Virus record (IMG/VR): IMGVR_UViG_3300045125_000094
Span: 1-53,766 of that record
Source: a virus
DNA length: 53,766 bases
Reading direction: 5' to 3' (one strand)
This document shows, in pieces, positions 46,863 to 53,766 of this stretch (position 1 is the first letter of the stretch; each line of letters opens with the position of its first letter). Made by a program: the position numbers and the translations under genes. Below the pieces are notes generated by a model. It was not told the origin of the DNA. It ran no database searches and worked only from the letters and a program-made list of their open reading frames with translations.

Positions 46863-47501
46863 TCAGCCTGTCAGAATCATTGTATCTGAGATTGTTGCCA
46901 TATCCCGAACAGTTGTCGCAGGTTTCGGTAGATCCGCCACCAGCCGCAGGCCAATATCGGCCCGGCAGGATCGCCACATCTGTGCGGTCATTGCCGCAGA
47001 CAGCGCTTTGGCGCTGTAGTAGTGACTGCCGCCAAAGATCGAGGCGACCGGATAGACGTACTTGCCTCCGTACTCGCTTTTCTCTTCAGCGTCGCTACAC
47101 CACGTCCAGACATTGCCCACTACGTCAAAAAGCCCGGCTGGTGACGGTCGCAGACTGCCGACGGAGTGAATCACGCCTCCGCAGTTCTCCCACGCAACCG
47201 CCTCAAGTCTTAACTCGTCCTCGTCCGCTGGCAGCGCCTCGCGGCCAGCCAGTGCGATCGCCTTCGCCTCGGCTGCTGTCGGCAGTCTCCATTGCTCGTC
47301 GAGAGGCGCGTTAAATCGCGCAATCCATGCGTTCGCCTCGTCCCAGGTGATATGCGTCGCCGGAACGGTGTCGGGCAGCCCGGGCTGCCAGAGCGACGCA
47401 GCGGGAATGTCCGGCCAGATCTGCGTCAGCAAATGGCGCGTCACGTGCGTTTTTGCGACACTGAGACTCAAGTGCGGCAGCTTCACAAAATTAAAATCCA
47501 T
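46863..47501 (-). CDS. FGE-sulfatase/C-type-lectin-fold protein
   Basis: 212 residues, intact. VKLPHLSLSVAKTHVTRHLL, HITWDEANAWIARFNAPLDE, QWRLPTAAEAKAIALAG, then DVVGNVWTWCSD, ASIFGGSHYYSAKALSA, IGLRLVADL: the order of motifs of the formylglycine-generating-enzyme family. Both active-site cysteines of true FGE are not evident. In phages this fold is a typical diversity-generating retroelement target, but no reverse transcriptase gene is seen here, so it may be a stable receptor-binding or decoration protein. Confidence 0.75.
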   Translation of the reverse strand: MDFNFVKLPHLSLSVAKTHVTRHLLTQIWPDIPAASLWQPGLPDTVPATHITWDEANAWIARFNAPLDEQWRLPTAAEAKAIALAGREALPADEDELRLEAVAWENCGGVIHSVGSLRPSPAGLFDVVGNVWTWCSDAEEKSEYGGKYVYPVASIFGGSHYYSAKALSAAMTAQMWRSCRADIGLRLVADLPKPATTVRDMATISDTMILTG

Positions 47502-47516
47502 CGCGGCTCCTTTGTC

Positions 47517-48101
47517 TTAGCTTACCCGGGCAGATCTGCGGCTGACCGAGGATCGAACTCGATGCGTGTCAATCATCGCGTACTCCGCAAAAACGTCGTG
47601 CGCGCTCATATCGCAGAGAATTATTCTCCGGAAAACATTCGGCTTCATCTCCAGCATTACGCGATACTGAGCGTCGACGATCAGTTCTTTCGCAGCGCAG
47701 AGCAGGCAGGTGGCTGAGTCAGCGCTGTACAACGCTGTGGTAATGCGATGCACCCGCGGATACCGTTTCTCAATCGTTATAGTCGTCACGGTATAGCCCG
47801 CGTCAATAGCTGCCTGTGCTTCGGCGAAAGAGGGCCAGGTATCGTCTGACCGCTTTCGCCCGACCGCTGTACCGGACTCAATGCGCCAGCCCTCGCTGGT
47901 GCGAACCGGGCGAGGTTTTGGGCTGTACGCTCGCAGCTCGATACGTGGCTTCGGTTTGCCACTTTTTCGCGTGCCTGAAATGACGCGTGGCGGCTCGATC
48001 ACCGGGCCGCCACACGCGCATCTGACGCCATCGCGCCCGGTACGGGCACCGGTGCGCCATTGTACTGACTGACCGCAATCGCGGCAGTTGCCTTGCGCCA
48101 A
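47517..48101 (-). CDS. Zinc-ribbon-containing hypothetical protein
   Basis: 194 residues from TTG at 48101, six bases after AAGGAGGAG, which decides the unusual start. N-terminal zinc ribbon (NCRDCGQ, then VRCACGG), a basic linker (RKSGKPKPRIELRAYSPKPR), a middle domain and CLLCAAKE. Possibly nucleic-acid binding; no family named. Confidence 0.6.
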   Translation of the reverse strand: MAQGNCRDCGQSVQWRTGARTGRDGVRCACGGPVIEPPRVISGTRKSGKPKPRIELRAYSPKPRPVRTSEGWRIESGTAVGRKRSDDTWPSFAEAQAAIDAGYTVTTITIEKRYPRVHRITTALYSADSATCLLCAAKELIVDAQYRVMLEMKPNVFRRIILCDMSAHDVFAEYAMIDTHRVRSSVSRRSARVS

Positions 48102-48113
48102 AACTCCTCCTTA

Positions 48114-48303
48114 TCATGTTGACCCGAGCCGGCCACGACCGGCAAGGCATGCACTGAATCACCCTTGGAGGAGCGTAGTACTTGACCGGCAGTATCGGCC
48201 ACAGAATCTCGCCCTGAGCCTGCTGCGCCCCGCGCGGCCCGCGTCCCGGATCTTCCATCTGACCCGGCACCAACATCATCAGCCAAAAAATAAAATCCAA
48301 CAT
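48114..48303 (-). CDS. Small membrane protein, frame uncertain
   Basis: ATG at 48303 after GGAGACGC. It starts with a hydrophobic helix (MLDFIFWLMMLVPGQ) followed by a soluble Pro/Gly-rich part (EILWPILPVKYYAPPRVIQC). The frame runs on past the next gene's start unless a frame change brings it to TGATAA at 48111-48116, directly before the next ribosome site. That fit suggests a hidden base error. Confidence 0.4.
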
Positions 48304-48457
48304 TGCGTCTCCTTGGTGGTGGTGACGCGGACTGGCAACTCCGACTGCGTGTTGGCGCTGACCAGTCCGGTCAGGGGCTGATACCTGGTCTGCGAGAGCT
48401 GCAACTTTCGCAGACCCTATTATCTGCATTGAGAGAATTTATTCTGCGCGTTGCAGA

Positions 48458-48983
48458 TTATTTGATGCGCAGGTGCGTCCCGCGCTCGCCGAATCCGCAC
48501 CCCTCCACAACGTCTCCCGCGTCGAGGTCGGCGCGAATCGCCGCCGTGTCGAGCGTGATCCGCGTCTTGTGATACGCCTGGCGCAAGCTCCGGATCCTGC
48601 TGCCACGTCTCCGGAATGATCAGCGGCAGTCTGCCGCCATTGGCTGCCACGGTCAGCTTGTGCAGCGGCGTCTCCAGCTTCTTCAGATCGTGCCGCTCCA
48701 TAAACGTCTTCAGCGCTGTCTTGAGGCGCTCCACGGCAAGCTGGTCTGTCGTGGTCAGCGCATCCAGCCGGGAAGCCTCAGCCGCACGAGCATTGGCGCG
48801 CGCTGTGATCGACGTGATCAATCGACAGTAGTTGTCGATCTTATTGTCGCGGTCTTCGATCAGCTGATCGAACCACGCCGCCAGAGCTTCGCCGGCCTCG
48901 TCGTCGGCTATCTCGCCCTCTGACTCGGTCAGCAGCGCTTCGATGTCCAGCAGATCGCTTGAAATATTCCAGAGAGTAGCCAT
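48458..48983 (-). CDS. Siphovirus Gp157-like protein
   Basis: About 174 residues. LWNISSDLLDIEALLTESEG, EALAAWFDQLIEDRDNKIDN, YCRLITSITARANARAAEAS, LAVERLKTALKTFMERHDLK, KLETPLHKLTVAANGG, PLIIPE match the Gp157 family, long helices linked to phage resistance in Streptococcus phages. After a frame change near 48590 ITLDTAAIRADLDAGDVVEG, CGFGERGTHLRIK finishes the family's usual C-terminus. Stop overlaps nothing; the start overlaps the previous stop. Confidence 0.82.
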
Positions 48984-49180
48984 TACCGCACCTCCCTGGG
49001 ATTGAAGCCTTCGGGGTTCTGCGCAGCCGCGTCGGCGTCGGTATAGACGGGCAGGGCCGCGTCGACGAGGGCGAGGGCAGAGCGGAGTGAGGTGCGCGCT
49101 GCTGCGGTCAGCGCTCGCTCCGTCGTGGTATCGATAAGCTCGGTGCGCACAAGGCGCAGGGTGTCGGAAGTGTTGGTCAT
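48983..49180 (-). CDS. Small hypothetical protein
   Basis: 65 residues from ATG at 49180 after GGAGAACCG; its TAATG junction overlaps the Gp157-like start, so the two are translationally coupled. Helical, Ala/Thr-rich. Probably a helper of the Gp157-like protein by linkage only. Confidence 0.6.
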   Translation of the reverse strand: MTNTSDTLRLVRTELIDTTTERALTAAARTSLRSALALVDAALPVYTDADAAAQNPEGFNPREVR

Positions 49181-49190
49181 CGGTTCTCCT

Positions 49191-49399
49191 TCAGGCTATG
49201 GTTGCCAGAGCTCGCACGATGCGAGCGTGGAGCTCTGGCGACATGGTCAGGTTGGTGAGGCGGACGCAGGTCATCGCTTGAATCTCTGTAAGGATGTCCA
49301 CCAGTTCTTGTTGTGTGACGCTTGCAGCTCTGCGATTGCGCGCGCGGATGCCAGCATCACTTCAGCGCGGGAGGGTTCGTCGTCGTAGTGTTCTGCCAT
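49191..49399 (-). CDS. Small hypothetical protein, one frame break
   Basis: ATG at 49399 after GGGAGCG. AEHYDDEPSRAEVMLASARA, IAELQ, then after a frame change near 49320 TQQELVDILTEIQAMTCVRL, TNLTMSPELHARIVRALATI. About 69 residues, helical. Its first codons are duplicated at 49493. Function unknown. Confidence 0.5.
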
Positions 49400-49457
49400 A
49401 GCGCTCCCTTCAAATCATTGCTAACATAGCCTAAGTCAATGCAAAATGTTAGCAGGC

Positions 49458-49493
49458 CTAGCAAACGCTGGCGGCGTCGTAGTGTTCTGTCAT
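49458..49493 (-). pseudogene. Vestigial duplicate of the neighbouring gene start
   Basis: A frame of 11 codons (MTEHYDAASVC) begins at 49493 and repeats the start of the 49399 gene (MAEHYDD). The shared DNA word CGTCGTAGTGTTCTG occurs in both places. It stops at TAG at 49458. Looks like the remnant of a duplicated gene, or a recombination scar. Confidence 0.45.
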
Positions 49494-49711
49494 TCCTCAC
49501 CTCCTTCAATCTTGTCCAGTAGTTGTATAGCCATGCATCTCAGGTCGTATAGCGTGCTAGCTAGGTCGACCGTAGATGCTTCATGGTCGTACGCATCAGA
49601 CAACTTTTGCGCAAGATCAACCAGTTCGTCGCCATATATAATGATTTTTGCGCGCCTTGATTTTGACAGTACTGCAATTGCCGCGCGTCTTTCTTGTTCC
49701 CACTGGCTCAT
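49490..49711 (-). CDS. Small hypothetical protein
   Basis: 73 residues from ATG at 49711 after AAGGAGGG. Helical, charged (ERRAAIAVLSKSRRAKIIIY, GDELVDLAQKLSDAYDHEAS). Not recognised. Confidence 0.6.
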   Translation of the reverse strand: MSQWEQERRAAIAVLSKSRRAKIIIYGDELVDLAQKLSDAYDHEASTVDLASTLYDLRCMAIQLLDKIEGGEE

Positions 49712-49762
49712 CGTACCCTCCTTTGTGTGAGGGCCGGTGGCTGTCCCGGCCCTTGATCCACG

Positions 49763-50119
49763 TTAGACGTCGATGCCGTTGATCCGCAGTCCGCCAGTCG
49801 GCTGCGACTTCACGAGGCAGGCGCGATCGCGAATGTGCTCCGCTTCCAGCCCGGCGATCACCTGGTGCACGATATCACTGGGGACGTTGCCCCAGACGTA
49901 CTGCGCGCGGACGCCGTCGGTGCTGATGCCTTCCGCGAGACAGGCACGAACGTCACGCTTCAGGTTGAGCTGCTGCATTTGCGCCTGCCGGACGTAGCCG
50001 CGCAGCGCCTCAGGGGACTCGCCGCGGCTCTTACCAGCGGCCATATAGCGCTTTGTGGTCAGGTCGCAGCTGATCACGTAGTGCGCAAGGGAGGTGATGG
50101 TGTAATCGTCGGTGTTCAT
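49763..50119 (-). CDS. Hypothetical protein
   Basis: 118 residues from ATG at 50119, after AAGGAGACAAC. ITSLAHYVISCDLTTKRYMA, EALRGYVRQAQMQQLNLKRD, VPSDIVHQVIAGLEAEHIRD. Helical, no clear motif. Early accessory operon. Confidence 0.6.
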   Translation of the reverse strand: MNTDDYTITSLAHYVISCDLTTKRYMAAGKSRGESPEALRGYVRQAQMQQLNLKRDVRACLAEGISTDGVRAQYVWGNVPSDIVHQVIAGLEAEHIRDRACLVKSQPTGGLRINGIDV

Positions 50120-50170
50120 TTGTGTTGTCTCCTTGTGTTGATGGGCCCGGTTACCCGGGCCCGATGCCCG

Positions 50171-50566
50171 TTACTTTCGCTTCGAGGCGGACTTGTTGCC
50201 TACAACCAGCGCGTGAGCCATGTTCGTTGCGTTGATCGCGATCAGAACGCCGAGCGCGATATATGACTCCCAGCCGTGGATAAATACGGTGGTCAGCTCC
50301 AGCAGCACCGTGAACCCGCCTGCCTTGTACCACGACCCGAAGAGCTTCAGGCCCCACGAGTAAACCGATGTACCAGAGAAGACCAGCCCGCCCGCCACGA
50401 TCATCCAGAGCGCGGGCGCTGCTGCGACGTGGTTGTGGGCGATGCGGTAGATGATCACCGGGATCACTGCACCGACAAGGATGCCGATGAATGCGGCGAG
50501 CTTGTTCTTGCGCAGCGAGCGCAGCTGCGTGAGGATTGAGTAGTTCGGGGACGTGGTCTTCTTCAT
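50171..50566 (-). CDS. Multi-span membrane protein
   Basis: 131 residues from ATG at 50566 after AAGGAGATATC. Three to four hydrophobic helices (AAFIGILVGAVIPVIIYRIA, APALWMIVAGGLVFSGTSVY, TVLLELTTVFIHGW, ALGVLIAINATNMAHALV) and basic ends. First gene of the operon reading from a repressible promoter. A superinfection-exclusion or membrane-remodelling role is possible; unknown. Confidence 0.65.
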   Translation of the reverse strand: MKKTTSPNYSILTQLRSLRKNKLAAFIGILVGAVIPVIIYRIAHNHVAAAPALWMIVAGGLVFSGTSVYSWGLKLFGSWYKAGGFTVLLELTTVFIHGWESYIALGVLIAINATNMAHALVVGNKSASKRK

Positions 50567-50713
50567 GATATCTCCTTGTGTTGTGTTGTCTCGTTTGTCG
50601 CCGGTCGCGTTCTTGCCACCGTGAGACAATACTATCGTATGCGATTATATTTGTCAATGGCAATTCTATCGTATACAATATTTTTTGTGAGACGTTCGAC
50701 ACCAGGAGGATCG
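50567..50713. promoter_or_regulatory. Divergent promoters with ATCGTATGCGAT operators
   Basis: Rightward: TTGTCA (50651), 17 bp, TACAAT (50674). Leftward: TTGACA, 17 bp, TAGTAT, reading from about 50656 down to 50629. Palindrome ATCGTATGCGAT (50634-50645) abuts the leftward -10, and the related ATCGTATACAAT (50668-50679) covers the rightward -10. The same operator-over-promoter arrangement is at 5711-5739. Confidence 0.75.
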
Positions 50714-50923
50714 ATGGGCATCATAAACACTCAGGCAGCGGCTAAGCGACTTGGAATCAGCGCGATAACACTGCGGCTCTATATCCGTCAGGGTCGCATC
50801 AAGGCGGTCAGGCTCGGCCGTGACTACGTCATCGAGGAGGCGGATCTGGCTCCGCTGCTCGTTCGACCAAGGGCCGGGCGTCCTCGCAAAGGGAAGGGTA
50901 GCGACGAGACGCCCGGAGGCTGA
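50714..50923 (+). CDS. Excisionase-family HTH (MerR-like) protein
   Basis: 69 residues from ATG at 50714 after GGAGG. INTQAAAKRLGISAITLRLY, IRQGRIKAVRLGRDYVIEEA, DLAPLL is the MerR/excisionase-type winged HTH, with a basic tail (RPRAGRPRKGKG). It is the only rightward gene in this region and ends one base before the clamp stop. It could be the regulator of the adjoining divergent promoters or an excisionase. Confidence 0.78.
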   Translation: MGIINTQAAAKRLGISAITLRLYIRQGRIKAVRLGRDYVIEEADLAPLLVRPRAGRPRKGKGSDETPGG

Positions 50924-52067
50924 TCATGCTCGCATCGGCATGACGATGTATGTGGCGCTGACAGCGCTGGCCGCGATTGGCGCGAAGGCGTGAAATCGCA
51001 GCATATCTCCTTCTGCCTCGCAGGCCAAGAAGCGCGTCGTCCTCGATCAGCGCCAGCCCGTCCAGCAGATACTTTGCGTTGACGCCGACAGGTCATCTCG
51101 ATGTCGCTGTCGACGTCGATGATGCTCGTGCGGCGTCGCCGCTCTCGGTTGACGCCGAGACGCTGATCCGATTCGGTTGCAGCGCCAGCCGTAGTCCGTG
51201 AGACAGATGGTCCGCCATCAGCGCCACCCGCTGAGCCGCTGTCGCCAGCTGGCGCGCCGGGAATCGCAGCAGCCGCGTCGGCTCCTGGTTGAGACAGTCG
51301 CGTCGACGTTCGGGAACTGTCCTGGCGAGCAGTCGTGTCACCAGCACGCGCGAGGTCTTGTTTGTTCTGACGACCAGCCGGCCATCCCGTGTCAGCTGCT
51401 CGATTCTCACCAGATCTGTCGCGGTATCGATCAGGCGCGCAATCTCCGCCAATGCTTTGCGCGGCACCAGCACATCCATTGCGATATCGGGGGCAATCGC
51501 CGGCTGGTCTGGCGTGACAACGGCCTGTGACATTCGATGACCGTCGGTGGCGACCAGTCGCAGGCGTCCGTTCTTCGCTTCGAGCTTCGCGCCGTTGAGC
51601 GTGTAGCGAGACTCTTCCTCGGCTGATGGCGCACTGGACGTGACTGATCATCTCGCGCAGGATCTGCCCGGGCACCTCGACCACGGTCGACTCTGTCTTC
51701 AGATTCGGCATCTCCGGAAACGAATCAGGGTCGGTCGTCGCCAGCACGAATCGCGATTTCTGACAGGTAATCGTGGCGCGCTGCTCCGTGACTTCGATGG
51801 TGATCTCGGCCTCCGGCAGCGCCTTCACGATCTCCAGCAGTCGCTTGACAGGCAGACAGGCGGCGCCTGGTGCCACCACCTCGACTGTCAGCGGCGTCGA
51901 GAGCCAAATATCGAGATCTGTTGCGCGCAGCGTCACGATCTGAGGGCAGGGCACCGCGTCAAGGTGCACGTTGGCCAGTATGGGCAGCGATGGCTTTCTT
52001 CTCGGCCACCGAAGCCAGCGCGTGTCAGCTCGCGCAATAGTCCGGCACGGATCGCGATAATCTTCAT
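50924..52067 (-). CDS. dnaN: DNA polymerase III beta-like sliding clamp
   Basis: About 380 residues from ATG at 52067 (after GAAAGGAC), with frame changes near 52000, 51620, 51095 and 50990. Clamp signatures: LPILANVHLDAV, ATDLDIWLS, CLPVKRLLEIVKALPEAEIT, KSRFVLATTDPDSFPEMP, LRLVATDGHRMS, VPRKALAEIARLI, and the C-terminal ATYIVMPMR typical of DnaN. The ring tethers replicative polymerase. Phage-encoded DnaN is uncommon without a polymerase; host polymerase III may be recruited to it. Confidence 0.88.
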
Positions 52068-52078
52068 TTGCGTCCTTT

Positions 52079-52302
52079 CTATCTGAATGTTGGATTGAAA
52101 TTTGATTGCTGACAAACTCACCGCGCTCGTCGCAGATTCGCCACTGGTTGATGTTGCGCAGGCGTCGTACTCTCAGCGACTGTTCGTTGATTGTAACCTC
52201 AGCGTACGTAACACCATCAATCTCGACCTGATTGTGGACAGGCCGCTCAATGATTGTGCGACGATCAGTCGTCAGATCGATCTGAATTGATTGTTTTGGC
52301 AT
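52079..52302 (-). CDS. Small hypothetical protein, one frame break
   Basis: ATG at 52302. PKQSIQIDLTTDRRTIIERP, QVEIDGVTYAEVTINEQSLR, VRRLRNINQWRICDERGEF; a frame change near 52110 would end it at TAG 52079, just before the clamp's ribosome site. About 74 residues, beta-rich. Function unknown. Confidence 0.5.
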
Positions 52303-52303
52303 C

Positions 52304-53001
52304 TCAGATCCTCGCCGTGACGATTTCTGACTGGTTCTGGTACTTGCCATCCCTGTCAGCGTAGGACGTAATGCAGGGCACCTGTGACGCAAAGAACTGT
52401 ACCTGCGCGATTCCTTCGCCGGCGTACACGCGCATGGGCAGCTCAGTCGCGTTCTTCAGCTCAATCACCAGCCGTCCGCGCCAGCCAGCTTCGAGCGGCG
52501 TCGTGTTGACGATCAGGCCGCACCGGGCATACGTCGATTTGCCGACGCAGACTCCGCAGACATTCACGGGGCAGATCGAACGTCTCGACCGTCAGGCCGA
52601 GAGCGTAGGCGTTCGGGTCAAGGGTGTAATAGGCGGAGCCGTTGGCAGCTCCGGGTCACGTCGAGATGGTGCAGCAGAGCTGACGTCGAACTCGTGCGGG
52701 TCGATCGTCGCGGTCATACTGCCAGACCGGCACTGAGACCATGACCGTCAAAATCACTTGCCCATTTGTGCTCCTGCTGAACAAAGACCCGCAGCCCCTC
52801 GTCGCTGAGCCGCACGTCGTAGCCGTGACTGCTGAGGCCGTAGCTGATCACCGACCGATGGCGGAATGGTGCGTCAGCCGCTGCGAGCTGGCGAATCTGC
52901 CGTGCGACAAACGGCTCGATAATCGGGTGCTGTTCGCGCAGCGAGCAGAGCTGATCGTCGGACAGTATCCCGACAGGGAGGGGTCGTTCATATTGCGGCA
53001 C
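52304..53001 (-). CDS. dcd: dCTP deaminase / dUTPase-family enzyme
   Basis: About 232 residues with frame changes between 52565 and 52720. [30 protein letters not shown], then [71 protein letters not shown] and DRDGKYQNQ are the ordered motifs of dCTP deaminase, converting dCTP to dUTP (or directly to dUMP). Start GTG at 53001 is tentative. It works with tmk in thymidylate supply. Confidence 0.9.
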
Positions 53002-53010
53002 CTTTCTGGT

Positions 53011-53100
53011 TAAATTGCACCAATTTGGTATATCTGGTGCGTCTGATAATAGGTATTATGTTGTTTTGGTATCAATTATACCACTTTGGTATCACTGGTC
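53011..53100 (-). promoter_or_regulatory. Second operator cluster and leftward promoter
   Basis: Contains the same words as 7185-7318: TGGTATCA at 53067 and 53087 (20 bp apart, the reverse complement of TGATACCA), GCACCA at 53017 and TGGTGC at 53035 flanking TTTGGTATA. On the minus strand a consensus -10, TATAAT, lies between two TGATACCA copies, with GCTGAC 17 bp upstream. It overlaps the 3' end of tmk and would drive dcd and later genes. Confidence 0.7.
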
Positions 53101-53675
53101 AGCAGGTGCAGCACGGTCGTCATGATGGTCGCGTGAACCTCTTCGACCGTGCCGTTACCGTCGGCCATCGCCATCGGCTCCGCGGTGTGACCGCTGACGA
53201 AGATCTCCCAGTAGCCCTGATGCACCCGACGCAGGTAATCGAGCTGGTCGTCGCTGACGGTCTCGCCGCGCTGCTCCAGCCGCTGCTTCGCCACCAGCGG
53301 GTCAGCGTACAGCCACACGTGCAGGGAGACCGGCAGATCCGATGTCGCGATCCGATTCAGCCGTCGCACGATTGACAGCTCGACGCCGCCGGCGTAGCCC
53401 TGATAGGCCATTGTTGACAGCGTGTAGCGATCGCACAGCACGATCTTTCCGGCATCGAGGGCCGGCCGAATGACCTTGTTTGTGTGCTCGTAGCGGTTGA
53501 CGGCGATCTTGCACGCGACCACGCCCGGCGGATCGTCCGGGGCGATCTCCATCTCCCAGGGCTCTGCCGTCGTCACTACACGATGACCGGCAGCCGTCAG
53601 CGCCTCCGCAGCCATTCGCAGCTGCGTCGACTTGCCGACGCCGTCGATTCCTTCAAATACGATCAGTTTACTCAA
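53076..53675 (-). CDS. tmk: Thymidylate kinase
   Basis: 199 residues from TTG at 53675 after GAAAGGATCG. FEGIDGVGKSTQ is the P-loop, TTAEPWEM the dTMP-side segment, CDRYTLSTMAYQG the DRY motif, RLEQRGE the LID-type segment. Phosphorylates dTMP to dTDP. It follows the leader-distal end of the CRISPR array on the same strand, so array transcription could read into it. Confidence 0.93.
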   Translation of the reverse strand: MSKLIVFEGIDGVGKSTQLRMAAEALTAAGHRVVTTAEPWEMEIAPDDPPGVVACKIAVNRYEHTNKVIRPALDAGKIVLCDRYTLSTMAYQGYAGGVELSIVRRLNRIATSDLPVSLHVWLYADPLVAKQRLEQRGETVSDDQLDYLRRVHQGYWEIFVSGHTAEPMAMADGNGTVEEVHATIMTTVLHLLTSDTKVV

Positions 53676-53691
53676 GCGATCCTTTCTGGTG

Positions 53692-53720
53692 ATTGAACAT
53701 CAATTGAACACCAATTGAAC
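53692..53720. repeat. Three ATTGAAC repeats, 11-bp phased
   Basis: ATTGAAC starts at 53692, 53703 and 53714, each flanked by CA/CC so that the core CAATTG appears twice. They lie between the tmk ribosome site and the terminal CRISPR repeat and overlap it by 4 bp. Exact 11-bp phasing suggests a protein-binding site on one DNA face. Confidence 0.6.
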
Positions 53721-53766
53721 TTAAGGCATCTCCTTTGTTCATCTATTGCTACTCCGACTTGTTTCA
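53717..53766 (-). CRISPR. Degenerate terminal repeat and start of wrapped spacer
   Basis: Bases 53717-53752 match the CRISPR repeat except in the stem (GAACTTAAGG for GTTTCAAAGG, and TTTGTTC for TTTGAAC). The GAAC and GTTC changes can still pair with each other. A degenerate repeat marks the leader-distal end of an array. Bases 53753-53766 plus 1-24 make a 38-bp spacer if the molecule is circular, which fits the 33-39 bp of the other spacers. The last six bases happen to equal the first six of a repeat; a repeat starting there would leave only an 8-bp spacer. Confidence 0.85.

Noticed and set aside
46863-47501. An active diversity-generating retroelement
   Set aside because: No reverse transcriptase and no template repeat found in the window.
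50824-52392. One long leftward protein of about 520 residues
   Set aside because: It joins a small gene and parts of the clamp with out-of-frame Arg-rich sequence; the clamp motifs in other frames explain the region.
53761-53766. Last six bases (GTTTCA) as the start of another repeat
   Set aside because: It would leave an 8-bp spacer; the circular join gives a normal 38-bp spacer instead.

Overview
The window reads as the complete genome of a temperate, tailed (siphovirus-type) bacteriophage of about 53.8 kb, GC-rich by eye, whose linear representation was opened inside a CRISPR array. The array runs off the left end and its degenerate last repeat is at the right end. Joining the ends gives a spacer of 14+24=38 bp, the same size as the others, so I infer a circular contig. 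The host is not identified. The phage carries the 3' part of a tRNA-Pro(UGG) gene as its probable attachment site; there is no CCA after it, so the host tRNA-Pro gene probably lacks an encoded CCA.

Layout. (1) Leftward (minus) genes, 7.1 kb down to 0.8 kb: a ribbon-helix-helix regulator, tyrosine integrase, a small acidic protein, an RHH/MobC-like protein beside attP, a membrane/coiled-coil protein, several small unknowns, a PD-(D/E)XK-type nuclease, a compact Cas12-like effector, then the CRISPR array. (2) Across the junction the same strand continues, 53.7 to 46.5 kb: thymidylate kinase, dCTP deaminase, DNA sliding clamp, small accessory genes, a Gp157-like protein and a formylglycine-generating-enzyme-fold protein. 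(3) Rightward (plus) from 7.3 kb: RHH and HTH regulators, a possible structured RNA with a strong terminator, a Gp3-like protein, SF2 helicase, P4-type primase-helicase and an iteron-rich origin (14.0-14.45 kb). (4) 14.8-17.3 kb: winged-helix regulator and lysis genes. (5) 17.3-46.3 kb: tail fibre, adhesin-like repeat protein, MuF head protein with a C-terminal metallopeptidase domain, terminases, portal, scaffold, coat, connectors, tail tube, tape measure, tail tip fused to a double beta-helix spike, and a J-like hub, closed by a stem-loop terminator.

How it works together. Two control regions (7.2 kb and 53.0-53.1 kb) share the same operator words and probably form the main lysogeny switch. 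Another operator pair (5.7 and 50.65 kb) shares a different palindrome over promoter -10 boxes. The phage supplies its own primase-helicase, helicase, clamp and dNTP enzymes but no DNA polymerase that I can see, so it probably uses the host polymerase.

The main discovery is the minimal phage-borne type V CRISPR system: one effector of about 510 residues with all three RuvC acidic residues, its array 21 bp downstream on the same strand, no Cas1, Cas2 or Cas4, and no obvious room for a tracrRNA.

Caution on quality: at least 20 genes, including essential ones (coat, TerL, tape measure, clamp), are broken by single-base frame changes of both signs. This looks like an unpolished long-read assembly. 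I give full-length genes across these breaks and do not call them pseudogenes.
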